From the NCBI RefSeq assembly GCF_005221385.1, contig NZ_CP039904.1, positions 1,228,501 through 1,292,500 on the forward strand: a stretch of 64,000 nt of DNA, read 5' to 3'. The notes under the pieces were generated by a model that did no database searches, was not told where the DNA came from, and saw nothing but the letters and a program-made list of their open reading frames with translations. Each line of letters begins with the position of its first letter. Within the stretch, counting starts at the first letter, position 1. The DNA comes from Agrobacterium tumefaciens. Lineage in GTDB: Bacteria > Pseudomonadota > Alphaproteobacteria > Rhizobiales > Rhizobiaceae. Position numbers and translations under genes: made by a program. This document shows, piece after piece, positions 25,670-33,646 of this stretch.

Positions 25670-27370
25670 ATGTCAGTATCTACCCCCACGCGCGAAGATT
25701 TCGCAGCGCTTCTCGAAGAATCCTTTGCCTCCAACGATCTTGCCGAAGGCTATGTTGCCAAGGGTATCGTCACGGCAATCGAGAAGGACGTTGCCATCGT
25801 CGACGTCGGCCTCAAGGTTGAAGGCCGCGTACCGTTGAAGGAATTCGGCGCGAAGTCCAAGGACGGCACGCTGAAGGTCGGCGACGAAGTCGAAGTTTAC
25901 GTCGAGCGCATCGAAAACGCCCTCGGCGAAGCCGTTCTGTCGCGCGAGAAGGCTCGCCGCGAAGAAAGCTGGGTCAAGCTCGAAGCCAAGTTCGAAGCTG
26001 GCGAGCGCGTCGAAGGCGTTATCTTCAACCAGGTCAAAGGTGGTTTCACCGTCGATCTGGACGGCGCTGTTGCCTTCCTTCCGCGTTCGCAGGTCGACAT
26101 CCGTCCGATCCGCGACGTTACCCCGCTGATGCACAACCCGCAGCCCTTCGAAATCCTCAAGATGGACAAGCGTCGCGGCAACATCGTTGTTTCGCGCCGT
26201 ACGGTTCTCGAAGAGTCGCGTGCCGAGCAGCGTTCTGAAATCGTTCAGAACCTCGAAGAAGGCCAGGTTGTTGACGGCGTCGTCAAGAACATCACCGATT
26301 ACGGTGCGTTCGTTGACCTCGGCGGCATCGACGGCCTGCTGCACGTCACCGACATGGCATGGCGCCGCGTCAACCATCCTTCGGAAATCCTCAACATTGG
26401 CCAGCAGGTCAAGGTTCAGATCATCCGCATCAACCAGGAAACCCACCGTATCTCGCTCGGCATGAAGCAGCTCGAGTCCGATCCGTGGGATGGCATCTCC
26501 GCCAAGTACCCGGTTGGCAAGAAGATCTCCGGTACGGTCACGAACATCACCGACTATGGTGCATTCGTCGAGCTGGAGCCTGGCATCGAAGGCCTGATCC
26601 ACATTTCCGAAATGTCCTGGACCAAGAAGAACGTACATCCCGGCAAGATCCTGTCCACGAGCCAGGAAGTCGACGTTGTCGTTCTCGAAGTCGATCCGTC
26701 CAAGCGCCGTATCTCGCTCGGCCTCAAGCAGACGCTGGAAAACCCGTGGCAGGCATTTGCCTACAGCCATCCGGCCGGCACTGAAGTTGAGGGCGAAGTC
26801 AAGAACAAGACTGAATTCGGTCTGTTCATCGGCCTCGAAGGCGATGTCGACGGCATGGTTCACCTGTCGGATCTCGACTGGAACCGTCCGGGCGAACAGG
26901 TCATCGAAGAGTTCAACAAGGGTGACGTCGTGAAGGCTGTCGTTCTTGACGTTGACGTCGAGAAGGAACGCATCTCGCTCGGCATCAAGCAGCTTGGCAA
27001 GGATGCTGTCGGCGAAGCCGCATCGTCCGGCGACCTGCGCAAGAACGCAGTCGTTTCGTGCGAAGTCATCGCCGTCAACGACGGTGGCGTGGAAGTGAAG
27101 CTCGTCAACCACGAAGACCTCACCTCCTTCATCCGCCGCAACGACCTCGCACGCGATCGCGACGATCAGCGTCCGGAGCGTTTCTCGGTTGGCCAGGTTT
27201 TCGACGCCCGCGTCGTCAACTTCTCCAAGAAGGATCGCAAGGTCATGCTTTCGATCAAGGCTCTGGAAATTGCTGAAGAGAAGGAAGCCGTCGCACAGTT
27301 CGGTTCTTCCGACTCGGGCGCTTCGCTCGGCGACATCCTCGGCGCGGCTCTGAAGAACCGCGGCGAATAA
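25670..27370 (+). CDS. rpsA: 30S ribosomal protein S1
   Basis: 566 residues from ATG 25670, seven bases after CAGGAGA; an ATG six codons upstream is not needed. Six S1 OB-fold repeats, four of them clear from motifs of the type VVKNITDYGAFVDLGGIDGL (about 205) and GTVTNITDYGAFVELEPGIE (about 290). Codon usage is strongly biased (GTC, CTC, CGC, AAG), as expected of a highly expressed gene. S1 holds mRNA at the ribosome. A strong terminator follows. Confidence 0.98.
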   Translation: MSVSTPTREDFAALLEESFASNDLAEGYVAKGIVTAIEKDVAIVDVGLKVEGRVPLKEFGAKSKDGTLKVGDEVEVYVERIENALGEAVLSREKARREESWVKLEAKFEAGERVEGVIFNQVKGGFTVDLDGAVAFLPRSQVDIRPIRDVTPLMHNPQPFEILKMDKRRGNIVVSRRTVLEESRAEQRSEIVQNLEEGQVVDGVVKNITDYGAFVDLGGIDGLLHVTDMAWRRVNHPSEILNIGQQVKVQIIRINQETHRISLGMKQLESDPWDGISAKYPVGKKISGTVTNITDYGAFVELEPGIEGLIHISEMSWTKKNVHPGKILSTSQEVDVVVLEVDPSKRRISLGLKQTLENPWQAFAYSHPAGTEVEGEVKNKTEFGLFIGLEGDVDGMVHLSDLDWNRPGEQVIEEFNKGDVVKAVVLDVDVEKERISLGIKQLGKDAVGEAASSGDLRKNAVVSCEVIAVNDGGVEVKLVNHEDLTSFIRRNDLARDRDDQRPERFSVGQVFDARVVNFSKKDRKVMLSIKALEIAEEKEAVAQFGSSDSGASLGDILGAALKNRGE

Positions 27371-27394
27371 TCGCTCTGATCTTTTGAAATAAAG

Positions 27395-27424
27395 AACCCG
27401 CCGGAATTTTCCGGCGGGTTTTTT
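27395..27424 (+). terminator. Rho-independent terminator of rpsA
   Basis: Stem AACCCGCCGG/CCGGCGGGTT with a short A/T loop and a run of six T. It lies 24 bases after the rpsA stop. Confidence 0.93.
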
Positions 27425-27471
27425 GTTGGCGCAGATTCCGCGTCATCGGAGACGGGCGGGTAACTTGAAAT

Positions 27472-29007
27472 TCAGAGCACGCCGCTCATTCTGAGATAAT
27501 AATTTTCGGCGCTGTCGTCGTAAGCTGCTTCCGGTGGGCTTTCCTGTTCGCCGGTCTCGTCATTGGCGGCCACCCGTTCTTCCGTCTCGTCCGGGGCTTC
27601 GGCGTTTTCGCCCTCAGCCTCGCCTTCCGCTTCATCTTCAGAAAACGGGCCGCCACCGCGTGGCGGTGTTTCCGATTCATAATCCTCTTCCGCCGGCGGA
27701 TAGGCGACCAGCGGCAGCGGTGTGCCGTCTTTTGCGAGGGCCGCGGCGATCAGCGATTGTGAGGCCGATTGTTCGAGCATCGCCATCCTCGTTTCCGGAT
27801 CGAGTGCTGCGCGCGGGAGGGGCTGGGCCTCCGGACGGTTGGCAATCGTCTCCGCCTCCTCGCCGGAGGGATGGGCGAGTGGGGTTGGCATCGCGGTCTT
27901 TTCGGCCGGCTGATTCTCAAGCTGCTGCGGCGCGGTGCCGGGTGGTAGGGCAGGCGGTTGCGCGCCGGGCGCGGCTCTGGCAGGGAGTTTTCCGGCAAGG
28001 GCAGCGAGCAGCAGGTTTTCCATGGTCTTGGCATCGCCCGCAGGCTGGCCTGAAGACGGGGCCAGGGGCGTGCGCATTTCCTTCTGCTCTGCCCTCACCA
28101 TATCCCGATGCGGCAGTACCGGGCGCATCTCGCCATTTTCAGCCCGCGGCGAACGCGCCGGGCGTGCTTCTGCCGTTGTTTCCGTGGTCACGTTGCCTGC
28201 GGGTGATTGAAGCGGACGTCCCGCCCCTTCCGCTTTTCCCTCCGGTTTTGAGGCTGCCGGCGCAGATTCGGGCATGTCTGTTGCCGGTACGGGAAGGCTC
28301 GTCCGCAGATCCGGTTGCCCTATCTGCGCCGCGATGGTGTTTTTTACCGCTGCGCCACCAAGGGCGGGCGGACTGATGGGCAAAGGCAGAAGTCGGGCAG
28401 CCGTTGCCGCGTTGGCCGGTTGCGCTGCCGCCGCCGCATTCTGGTGGTTTCCGGAATTCGGGCTTTGAGGGTTCTGTGGTCTTGGCTGTGTGGGTGCCGA
28501 ACTGGCGGGATTATTCTGCTGATAAGAGGAAACCACCGCTTTCGCCGCCAGATCCATTCCCTTGTAACGGGAAAGCTCGATCAGCAGGGCGAGACGGGCC
28601 GCTTCCGGGCCGGTGGGCTGTTTCAGAATTTCGGCCAGCATTGAAAGGCTCAAGCCCTGCAGGGCCTTGCTGACCTGCTGTTCCAGCGCCAGGCGCTGCG
28701 CGGGGGGCATGGCGCGCAGCGCATCCGTCAGGCGCACCACATAAGTCTCGATGGCTTCACCGTCGCGCCGTGGCAGGTTCATCAATTTACCGAGCGTTTC
28801 CGCCAGTACGGCGGTGCTGCGGGAAAGTTGAAATTCACTGGTCAGCGAGGCGACCGCTGCTTTGGCAAAAATACTGCTGCCATTGTCGGGAGCAGGATTG
28901 GTCACCTGCGGGATCACGGCTTCTTTCGGCTGCCCGCGGGTCGCCGGCGGAACTGTCGTTCCATAGGCGGCATCGGCTGCCGAAATTTTCGGTACAGGCG
29001 GTAACAT
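27472..29007 (-). CDS. unrecognised Pro/Ala-rich protein with one copy of a local repeat domain
   Basis: 511 residues. About 64-144 form a helical module (LGKLMNLPRRDGEAIETYVV, then ALQGLSLSMLAEILKQ) that matches the two repeats of the protein encoded at 29631-30881. The middle (150-450) is disordered, rich in Pro, Ala, Gln, and the end is acidic. The last 15 residues (DDSAENYYLRMSGVL) echo the C-termini of the two upstream neighbours. Length and composition recall flagellar hook-length control proteins, but I cannot show that. No signal peptide or membrane segment. Confidence 0.7.
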   Translation of the reverse strand: MLPPVPKISAADAAYGTTVPPATRGQPKEAVIPQVTNPAPDNGSSIFAKAAVASLTSEFQLSRSTAVLAETLGKLMNLPRRDGEAIETYVVRLTDALRAMPPAQRLALEQQVSKALQGLSLSMLAEILKQPTGPEAARLALLIELSRYKGMDLAAKAVVSSYQQNNPASSAPTQPRPQNPQSPNSGNHQNAAAAAQPANAATAARLLPLPISPPALGGAAVKNTIAAQIGQPDLRTSLPVPATDMPESAPAASKPEGKAEGAGRPLQSPAGNVTTETTAEARPARSPRAENGEMRPVLPHRDMVRAEQKEMRTPLAPSSGQPAGDAKTMENLLLAALAGKLPARAAPGAQPPALPPGTAPQQLENQPAEKTAMPTPLAHPSGEEAETIANRPEAQPLPRAALDPETRMAMLEQSASQSLIAAALAKDGTPLPLVAYPPAEEDYESETPPRGGGPFSEDEAEGEAEGENAEAPDETEERVAANDETGEQESPPEAAYDDSAENYYLRMSGVL

Positions 29008-29274
29008 GGGTGCGCTCCGTTCCTATCGATTACCGCCGCTGGCTTGCGAAAGGGCCAATCCCCACTGGCTCTCTGGTTCGCATCTGGCCCGTCTGTTGAA
29101 AGATTGCCGCGCCGGTGATGTACAGGTGTCATCTCGCCCGCTCATGCGGGAGCGCCCGTATATGCCGCTGGCGCGAATGCCAGCTCTCTTCGGCACACAC
29201 AGAATCATCAAGTCGAAGCTTGCCGCGCAGATATTAATATTTGGCTAACCATAAATTGTGCCGGACGGCCTCGT

Positions 29275-29595
29275 TCAGGGCGAAACGCCGATGAACATGC
29301 GGTAAAGCCCGTTATCGTCGGAATTGACCGAGGAAATGTGGTCGGGTTCGCTGACGGGCACTTCCATGGCCTCCGGCGGCATGGCATCGAGCCAGCTCGC
29401 CTTGGGAAAACTTCTCTCGGGTCGAATTTCCACGGGATCGATGGTGTCATCATCCTCGCCGGGCGCGAGGAAGTTTGCGTTGTCAGGGGCGAGTGGCGGC
29501 GCAGCTATCGAGAGCAATGCCTGGGCGGTATTCGGTTCGGCATCGAGACCGGCGCTGCCGGATAGGCCGGAAATATCGGACATGTCTGAACTCAC
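29275..29595 (-). CDS. unrecognised small acidic protein with DDNGLY tail
   Basis: 106 residues from GTG 29595; ATG 29583 (four codons later) is possible and neither start has a good ribosome site. No fold is recognised: low complexity, many Asp, Ser, Pro. It ends SDDNGLYRMFIGVSP, sharing DDNGLY with the C-terminus of the protein encoded 35 bases upstream. The two genes look like one transcription unit. The tail suggests a common binding partner or processing step (inference). Confidence 0.6.
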   Translation of the reverse strand: MSSDMSDISGLSGSAGLDAEPNTAQALLSIAAPPLAPDNANFLAPGEDDDTIDPVEIRPERSFPKASWLDAMPPEAMEVPVSEPDHISSVNSDDNGLYRMFIGVSP

Positions 29596-29630
29596 ATCAT
29601 GTTTCGCTCAAATACGGTCGCAAGCGGCAA

Positions 29631-30881
29631 TCATGCCGCCTTTTTCTTCAGCAGTTCATAAAGGCCATTGTCGTCGATCGAGATCGGCAAAATGGTGTTG
29701 CGGGCGTCATCGACAATCGCCATCGCATCCAGCAATGCTTCCGCATCGGCCGGTGTAGTGGTCGCGTCTGTTTTGGCCTTGTCCGCCTCGGCAGGCGCGT
29801 TATCGTTTTCAGCCGGGGCAGCTTCTTCGTCCGGCGTGGCCGCAAGCACCGAAATCAGGGCGATTTCCGATGAAATATCGACCGGACCTTGCTCCTCCGT
29901 GCCATCCGTTTTTTCACCGGCGGCAGCGTCGGTGTGTTCCTTCACGACGTCCTGAAGTTCCTGAACATCCTCCAGTTTGCCCTGTGCATCACGGCTCTGG
30001 ATATCCTGTTCCCGCTCGGCCTTCACTTCGGCATCGTTGACTTCGCCGATGCGATCTTCGCCGCGCTCGGCCTGTAATTCTTCCTTGGTTTTCGGGTCGG
30101 CGATATCTTCCAGGCGCTGGATGACCTTCAGGGTCTCGCGTGTCATGAAGCGTGTGCCCTGCGCCTGCTCGTTCAGGGCATCCTTCACGGCGCGCGCCGC
30201 GTCGCCGAAGGGATTGGCGATGGCGGCGATCATCTGCTGCGCTGAAACGCCGAGTTCCTTCAAACCGGTGGATTCTTCCAGATCATCGACACTTTTCGGC
30301 AAGGTCGCGCGCATCGCCATGATGGCATCCGACATCTGCACACCGAAATCTTCTTCCTTGCCCGTCAGGCCAGCGGTTTGTGCAATGCGGGCGGCAAGGG
30401 CCGCCATGGGGTCGGTCTTGGCGTTGGCGCCGTTGTTCAGCACGTCCACGACCTGCGCTTCAGAAACGCCAAAGGATTTCAGGGAAATTGTCGTGGCTTT
30501 TCCCTGCGCATCGGCCTTCTCGAAGCTGCCTGTCAGGGTCAGCGCGTCCTGAAGCCTTCGCGCAAACGAGAAGCTCGATTCGTCATTTTCCTGGGTGACG
30601 CCAAGGGCTGAGGAGAAGCGGGAGACGAGCGACGCAAAGGCATCCGGGTCCGGTTTCATGATGCCGAACAGATAGGCGCTTATCTTTTCATTGGCGACAC
30701 GCTGGCTTTGGTCCGGCTGCGGCTGGGTCTTGACCGCCTCATCCTTTTTGGTGCCGTTCGCCTTTTCCTGCTCTTCGCGCTGGCGTTCCTCGATAGTCTC
30801 GACCATCGACCGCATGAGGTCGCTGACGGCTATGCTGGCTGTCTGCTGCAGCGGAGTAATCATCTGAAAAATCCCGGCCAC
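29631..30881 (-). CDS. unrecognised helical protein with a tandem 75-80-residue repeat and DDNGLY tail
   Basis: 416 residues from GTG 30881, or 410 from ATG 30863; both lack a strong ribosome site. Residues 82-161 and 159-235 are two copies of one module: each begins with an A/L-rich helix, has LGVTQENDESSFSFARRL or AGLTGKEEDFGVQMSDAI, and later LKSFGVSEAQVVDVLNN or LKELGVSAQQMIAAIAN. Residues 250-350 are charged and probably coiled coil. It ends SIDDNGLYELLKKKAA. No signal peptide or membrane segment. Function unknown. Confidence 0.7.
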   Translation of the reverse strand: MAGIFQMITPLQQTASIAVSDLMRSMVETIEERQREEQEKANGTKKDEAVKTQPQPDQSQRVANEKISAYLFGIMKPDPDAFASLVSRFSSALGVTQENDESSFSFARRLQDALTLTGSFEKADAQGKATTISLKSFGVSEAQVVDVLNNGANAKTDPMAALAARIAQTAGLTGKEEDFGVQMSDAIMAMRATLPKSVDDLEESTGLKELGVSAQQMIAAIANPFGDAARAVKDALNEQAQGTRFMTRETLKVIQRLEDIADPKTKEELQAERGEDRIGEVNDAEVKAEREQDIQSRDAQGKLEDVQELQDVVKEHTDAAAGEKTDGTEEQGPVDISSEIALISVLAATPDEEAAPAENDNAPAEADKAKTDATTTPADAEALLDAMAIVDDARNTILPISIDDNGLYELLKKKAA

Positions 30882-30944
30882 CCAAAGTTGCGGCCGAGAA
30901 TAGGTAAATTCGGTAAATCAGTGCTTAACCAGGCGTAAAAACGC

Positions 30945-31571
30945 TCAGCTATGGGCGAAAATATCCGTTTCTTCCCAGCCGAGAAGGTCGAGCTTGGCGC
31001 GGGTCGGCAGAAACGCGAAACAGGCGTCGGCATGATCAAGGCGGCCATCGCGCACAAGGCGGTGAGTCAGCTTGTCGCGCAGCGCATGCAGGTGCAGCAC
31101 ATCGGAGGCGGCATATTCGAGCTGGGCGGGCGATAGCGTCTCTGCGGCCCAGTCTGAGGATTGCTGCGCCTTGGAAATATCGACTTCCAGCATTTCCTTC
31201 AGATTGTCCTTCAGGCCGTGCCGGTCTGTATAGGTGCGGGTGAGGCGGGAGGCGATCTTGGTGCAGAAAACCGGTGTCGTCGTCACGCCAAAGGTGTGGA
31301 ACAGGACGGCAATATCGAAACGGCCGTAATGGAAGATCTTCTGGTGGGCGGGATCTTCGAGCATGCGCACGAGGTTGGGGGCCTGTTTCTGTCCGGCGGC
31401 GATGCGGATGACATCCGCGGTGCCGTCGCCCGGCGAAAGCTGAACGACGCAGAGACGGTCGCGGCGCGGCACCAGCCCGAGTGTTTCCGTATCGATTGCG
31501 ATGGCCCCGGTATAACGCGCAGTATCTTCGGCGGAAATATCGCCTTCGTGATAGCGAATGGTTGCGGCCAT
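30945..31571 (-). CDS. ribonuclease D-like 3'-5' exonuclease
   Basis: 208 residues, a single DEDDy exonuclease domain without the HRDC domains of E. coli RNase D (375 residues). Metal-binding residues: D27 and E29 (IDTETLG), Asp in HYGRFDIAVL (about 86), and Tyr/Asp in YAASDVLHLHALRD (about 153). It would trim 3' ends of structured RNA such as tRNA. Short RNase D homologues of this kind are common in alphaproteobacteria. Confidence 0.92.
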   Translation of the reverse strand: MAATIRYHEGDISAEDTARYTGAIAIDTETLGLVPRRDRLCVVQLSPGDGTADVIRIAAGQKQAPNLVRMLEDPAHQKIFHYGRFDIAVLFHTFGVTTTPVFCTKIASRLTRTYTDRHGLKDNLKEMLEVDISKAQQSSDWAAETLSPAQLEYAASDVLHLHALRDKLTHRLVRDGRLDHADACFAFLPTRAKLDLLGWEETDIFAHS

Positions 31572-31734
31572 GTCTTGCTCCAGAAATTGCAGTCGGTTGC
31601 TCCGGCTATAACGGAAAGAATGGCCCGACGATACCGTTTTATGGGTCGGTTCGGTGCGGCTTCGCGCTTGCCTTTGCGAAAGTCCCCGGGTTAGGTTCGG
31701 GAAATCCTTTTCTTACAAAATGCATGAATTCCCG

Positions 31735-32349
31735 ATGACAAAGAAAATCTATCTCGCCGGACCGGAAGTCTTCCTCCCGAACGCGCGTGAAATGCTCGAT
31801 CTCAAGGCCTCGCTGGCGCGGGATGCCGGTTTTACGCCGCTTTCACCGGGTGATCTGCAGATTCCACCGGCGGATACCCGGATCGGCCATGGCTGCAACA
31901 TCAATGCCGTCGACGAGCGGATGATGCTGGAAGCGGATGCGGTGATTGCCAATCTCACACCGTTTCGCGGTGTCGCCGCCGATACGGGAACGAGCTTTGA
32001 GCTGGGTTTCATGTGCGCGCTGGGCAAGCCGGTTTTCGCCTATACCAATGTCGCGGCCAATCATTTCACCCGCATCAAGGCGCATTACGGCGGTGTTGCC
32101 ACCATCGATGAAACGGGCCGGTATCGCGGGCCGGACGGGCTGTCGATCGAGAATTTCGACATGGTCGACAATCTCATGCTGCATGGTGGAATTCTGCGGC
32201 GTGGCGGTGTCATCATCGTCGGCAATGCACCTGAAGAGGCGCTCTATACGGACCTCGACGCCTATAAACGCTGCCTCGCGGCGGCGGCGGAGAAATTACT
32301 GGGACAGGCTGATCCTGACAGAACGAAATTAGCGGAGACATCATCATGA
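31735..32349 (+). CDS. nucleoside 2-deoxyribosyltransferase-like protein
   Basis: 204 residues from ATG 31735; an ATG five codons upstream is possible and neither has a strong ribosome site. MTKKIYLAGPEVFLPNA and DAVIANLTPFRGVAADTGTS with FELGFMCALGKPV are the motifs of the PF05014 family, including the glutamate nucleophile region (TSFELG, about 95). Known members exchange bases on deoxynucleosides or cleave nucleotide N-glycosidic bonds. Coupled by ATGA to the following SDR gene. Confidence 0.85.
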   Translation: MTKKIYLAGPEVFLPNAREMLDLKASLARDAGFTPLSPGDLQIPPADTRIGHGCNINAVDERMMLEADAVIANLTPFRGVAADTGTSFELGFMCALGKPVFAYTNVAANHFTRIKAHYGGVATIDETGRYRGPDGLSIENFDMVDNLMLHGGILRRGGVIIVGNAPEEALYTDLDAYKRCLAAAAEKLLGQADPDRTKLAETSS

Positions 32350-33095
32350 GCGGTACCATTCTTATCACCGGCGCCACATCCGGTTTCGGCCAGGCTACGG
32401 CGCGGCGTTTCATCGCGGAAGGCTGGAAGGTTATCGGCACAGGCCGGCGGGCGGAACGGCTGGAGGCGATGGCGGCTGAACTCGGCTCGGCCTTCCATGG
32501 TGCCGCTTTCGACATTACCGATGAGGATGCGACGGCAAAGGCGTTAGCCGCTTTGCCGGAGGGTTTCCGGGACATCGATATTCTCGTCAACAATGCCGGC
32601 CTTGCGCTTGGCACCGCGCCGGCGCCGCAGGTACCGCTGAAAGACTGGCAGACCATGGTGAACACCAATATCACTGGTCTGTTGAACGTCACCCACCTTG
32701 TCTTGCCCACGCTGATCGAGCGCAAGGGCATTGTCGTCAACCTCTCCTCGGTTGCCGCGCACTGGCCCTATGCCGGCGGCAACGTCTATGCCGGCACGAA
32801 AGCTTTCCTGCGGCAATTCTCGCTTGGCCTTCGTTCGGACCTGCACGGCAAGGGGGTGCGCGTCACGTCCATCGAACCCGGCATGTGCGAAACCGAATTC
32901 ACGCTGGTGCGCACGGGCGGCAACCAGGATGCGTCGGACAATCTTTATAAGGGCGTCAATCCGATCACGGCCGACGATATCGCCAATACGATCTATTGGG
33001 TCGCCTCGCAGCCCAAACACATCAATATCAACAGTCTCGAACTCATGCCGGTCAACCAGTCCTTTGCCGGTTTTCAGGTCCATCGCGAAAGTTGA
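32346..33095 (+). CDS. YdfG-type short-chain dehydrogenase (3-hydroxy acid/serine)
   Basis: 249 residues. TGATSGFG (9-16), NNAGLALG (82-89), and catalytic Ser135, Tyr148 and Lys152 in a context (HWPYAGGNVYAGTKAFL) nearly identical to E. coli YdfG, which oxidises L-allo-threonine, serine and 3-hydroxypropionate with NADP. Overlaps the upstream deoxyribosyltransferase-like gene by four bases. Followed after about 120 bases by the sRNA. Confidence 0.9.
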   Translation: MSGTILITGATSGFGQATARRFIAEGWKVIGTGRRAERLEAMAAELGSAFHGAAFDITDEDATAKALAALPEGFRDIDILVNNAGLALGTAPAPQVPLKDWQTMVNTNITGLLNVTHLVLPTLIERKGIVVNLSSVAAHWPYAGGNVYAGTKAFLRQFSLGLRSDLHGKGVRVTSIEPGMCETEFTLVRTGGNQDASDNLYKGVNPITADDIANTIYWVASQPKHININSLELMPVNQSFAGFQVHRES

Positions 33096-33215
33096 TTTCG
33101 ACGGCTTCCAGGGAGTGCTGAAAAACCGGGCAGGTATTTCTAAGCTATGCAAAAATGCAATGCTGCATTGCGAGACTTGCTCTGTTAAAAATCGCAGATG
33201 TCGCTATATTTCAAT

Positions 33216-33332
33216 CATCGAAGCGACGCACTCCTCCTCCCAGCGTCGCTCGATGTGGATCGGTGGCACTCCTCCTCCCAGTCGCCGATCAAGTTTGAAG
33301 CCTGCCGCACCTCCTCCCGCGGCAGGCTTTTT
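33216..33332 (+). ncRNA. alpha-r14/'cuckoo'-type anti-Shine-Dalgarno small RNA
   Basis: Three consecutive hairpins each present a CCTCCTCCC-type loop: 33222-33250 (stem AGCGACGC/GCGTCGCT), 33258-33290 (GATCGGTGGC/GTCGCCGATC, two wobbles), and 33300-33327 (GCCTGCCGC/GCGGCAGGC, perfect) followed by five T, an intrinsic terminator. Loops 1 and 2 are identical over 13 bases (ACTCCTCCTCCCA). A CTATAT -10-like element at 33204-33209 puts the 5' end near 33216, about 117 nt in all. This is the organisation of the rhizobial alpha-r14 (NfeR1-like) family, which pairs with ribosome-binding sites. Confidence 0.88.
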
Positions 33333-33646
33333 CCTTTTTAGGGCTATTTTTCCGGAGCGGTTTGTCGGCGAGTTCTGCCTGACGCCCTGGCCGCTGGCGG
33401 TCTGCCCGCGTTTCCCCTTGGATTTCCGGGGGGATTTCAGATTTCTGCGTCAAGGCGACGAGCGCAGGAATCGGACACGTGTCGATCACGTTTTCGTTAT
33501 GTCTAGATGAATATGCACAGTTTTGTGGCGGTACCCCGTGCTGGCCCATTGCTTAGCCCTCGGCCTGTGTTTAAGCATGGGCAAAAGAACGCTTGGGAGG
33601 TGGCCGACACGCTTGTGTCTGTGCGCCCGAAAGCGGCGGGGAGAGA
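33333..33646. other. gap between sRNA and M24 peptidase gene
   Basis: About 310 bases. No frame here has a ribosome site with family resemblance, and I see no dyad worth calling. The last 20 bases carry the GGGGAGAG ribosome site of the next gene; its promoter is presumably here. Confidence 0.5.

Noticed and set aside
25673..27112. Minus-strand frame over rpsA
   Set aside because: Antisense shadow of the strongly biased S1 gene; no start signals.
33230..33318. Three CTCCTCCC repeats as a CRISPR or direct-repeat array
   Set aside because: Only three units, each inside its own perfect stem, with a terminator at the end; this is an sRNA, not an array.
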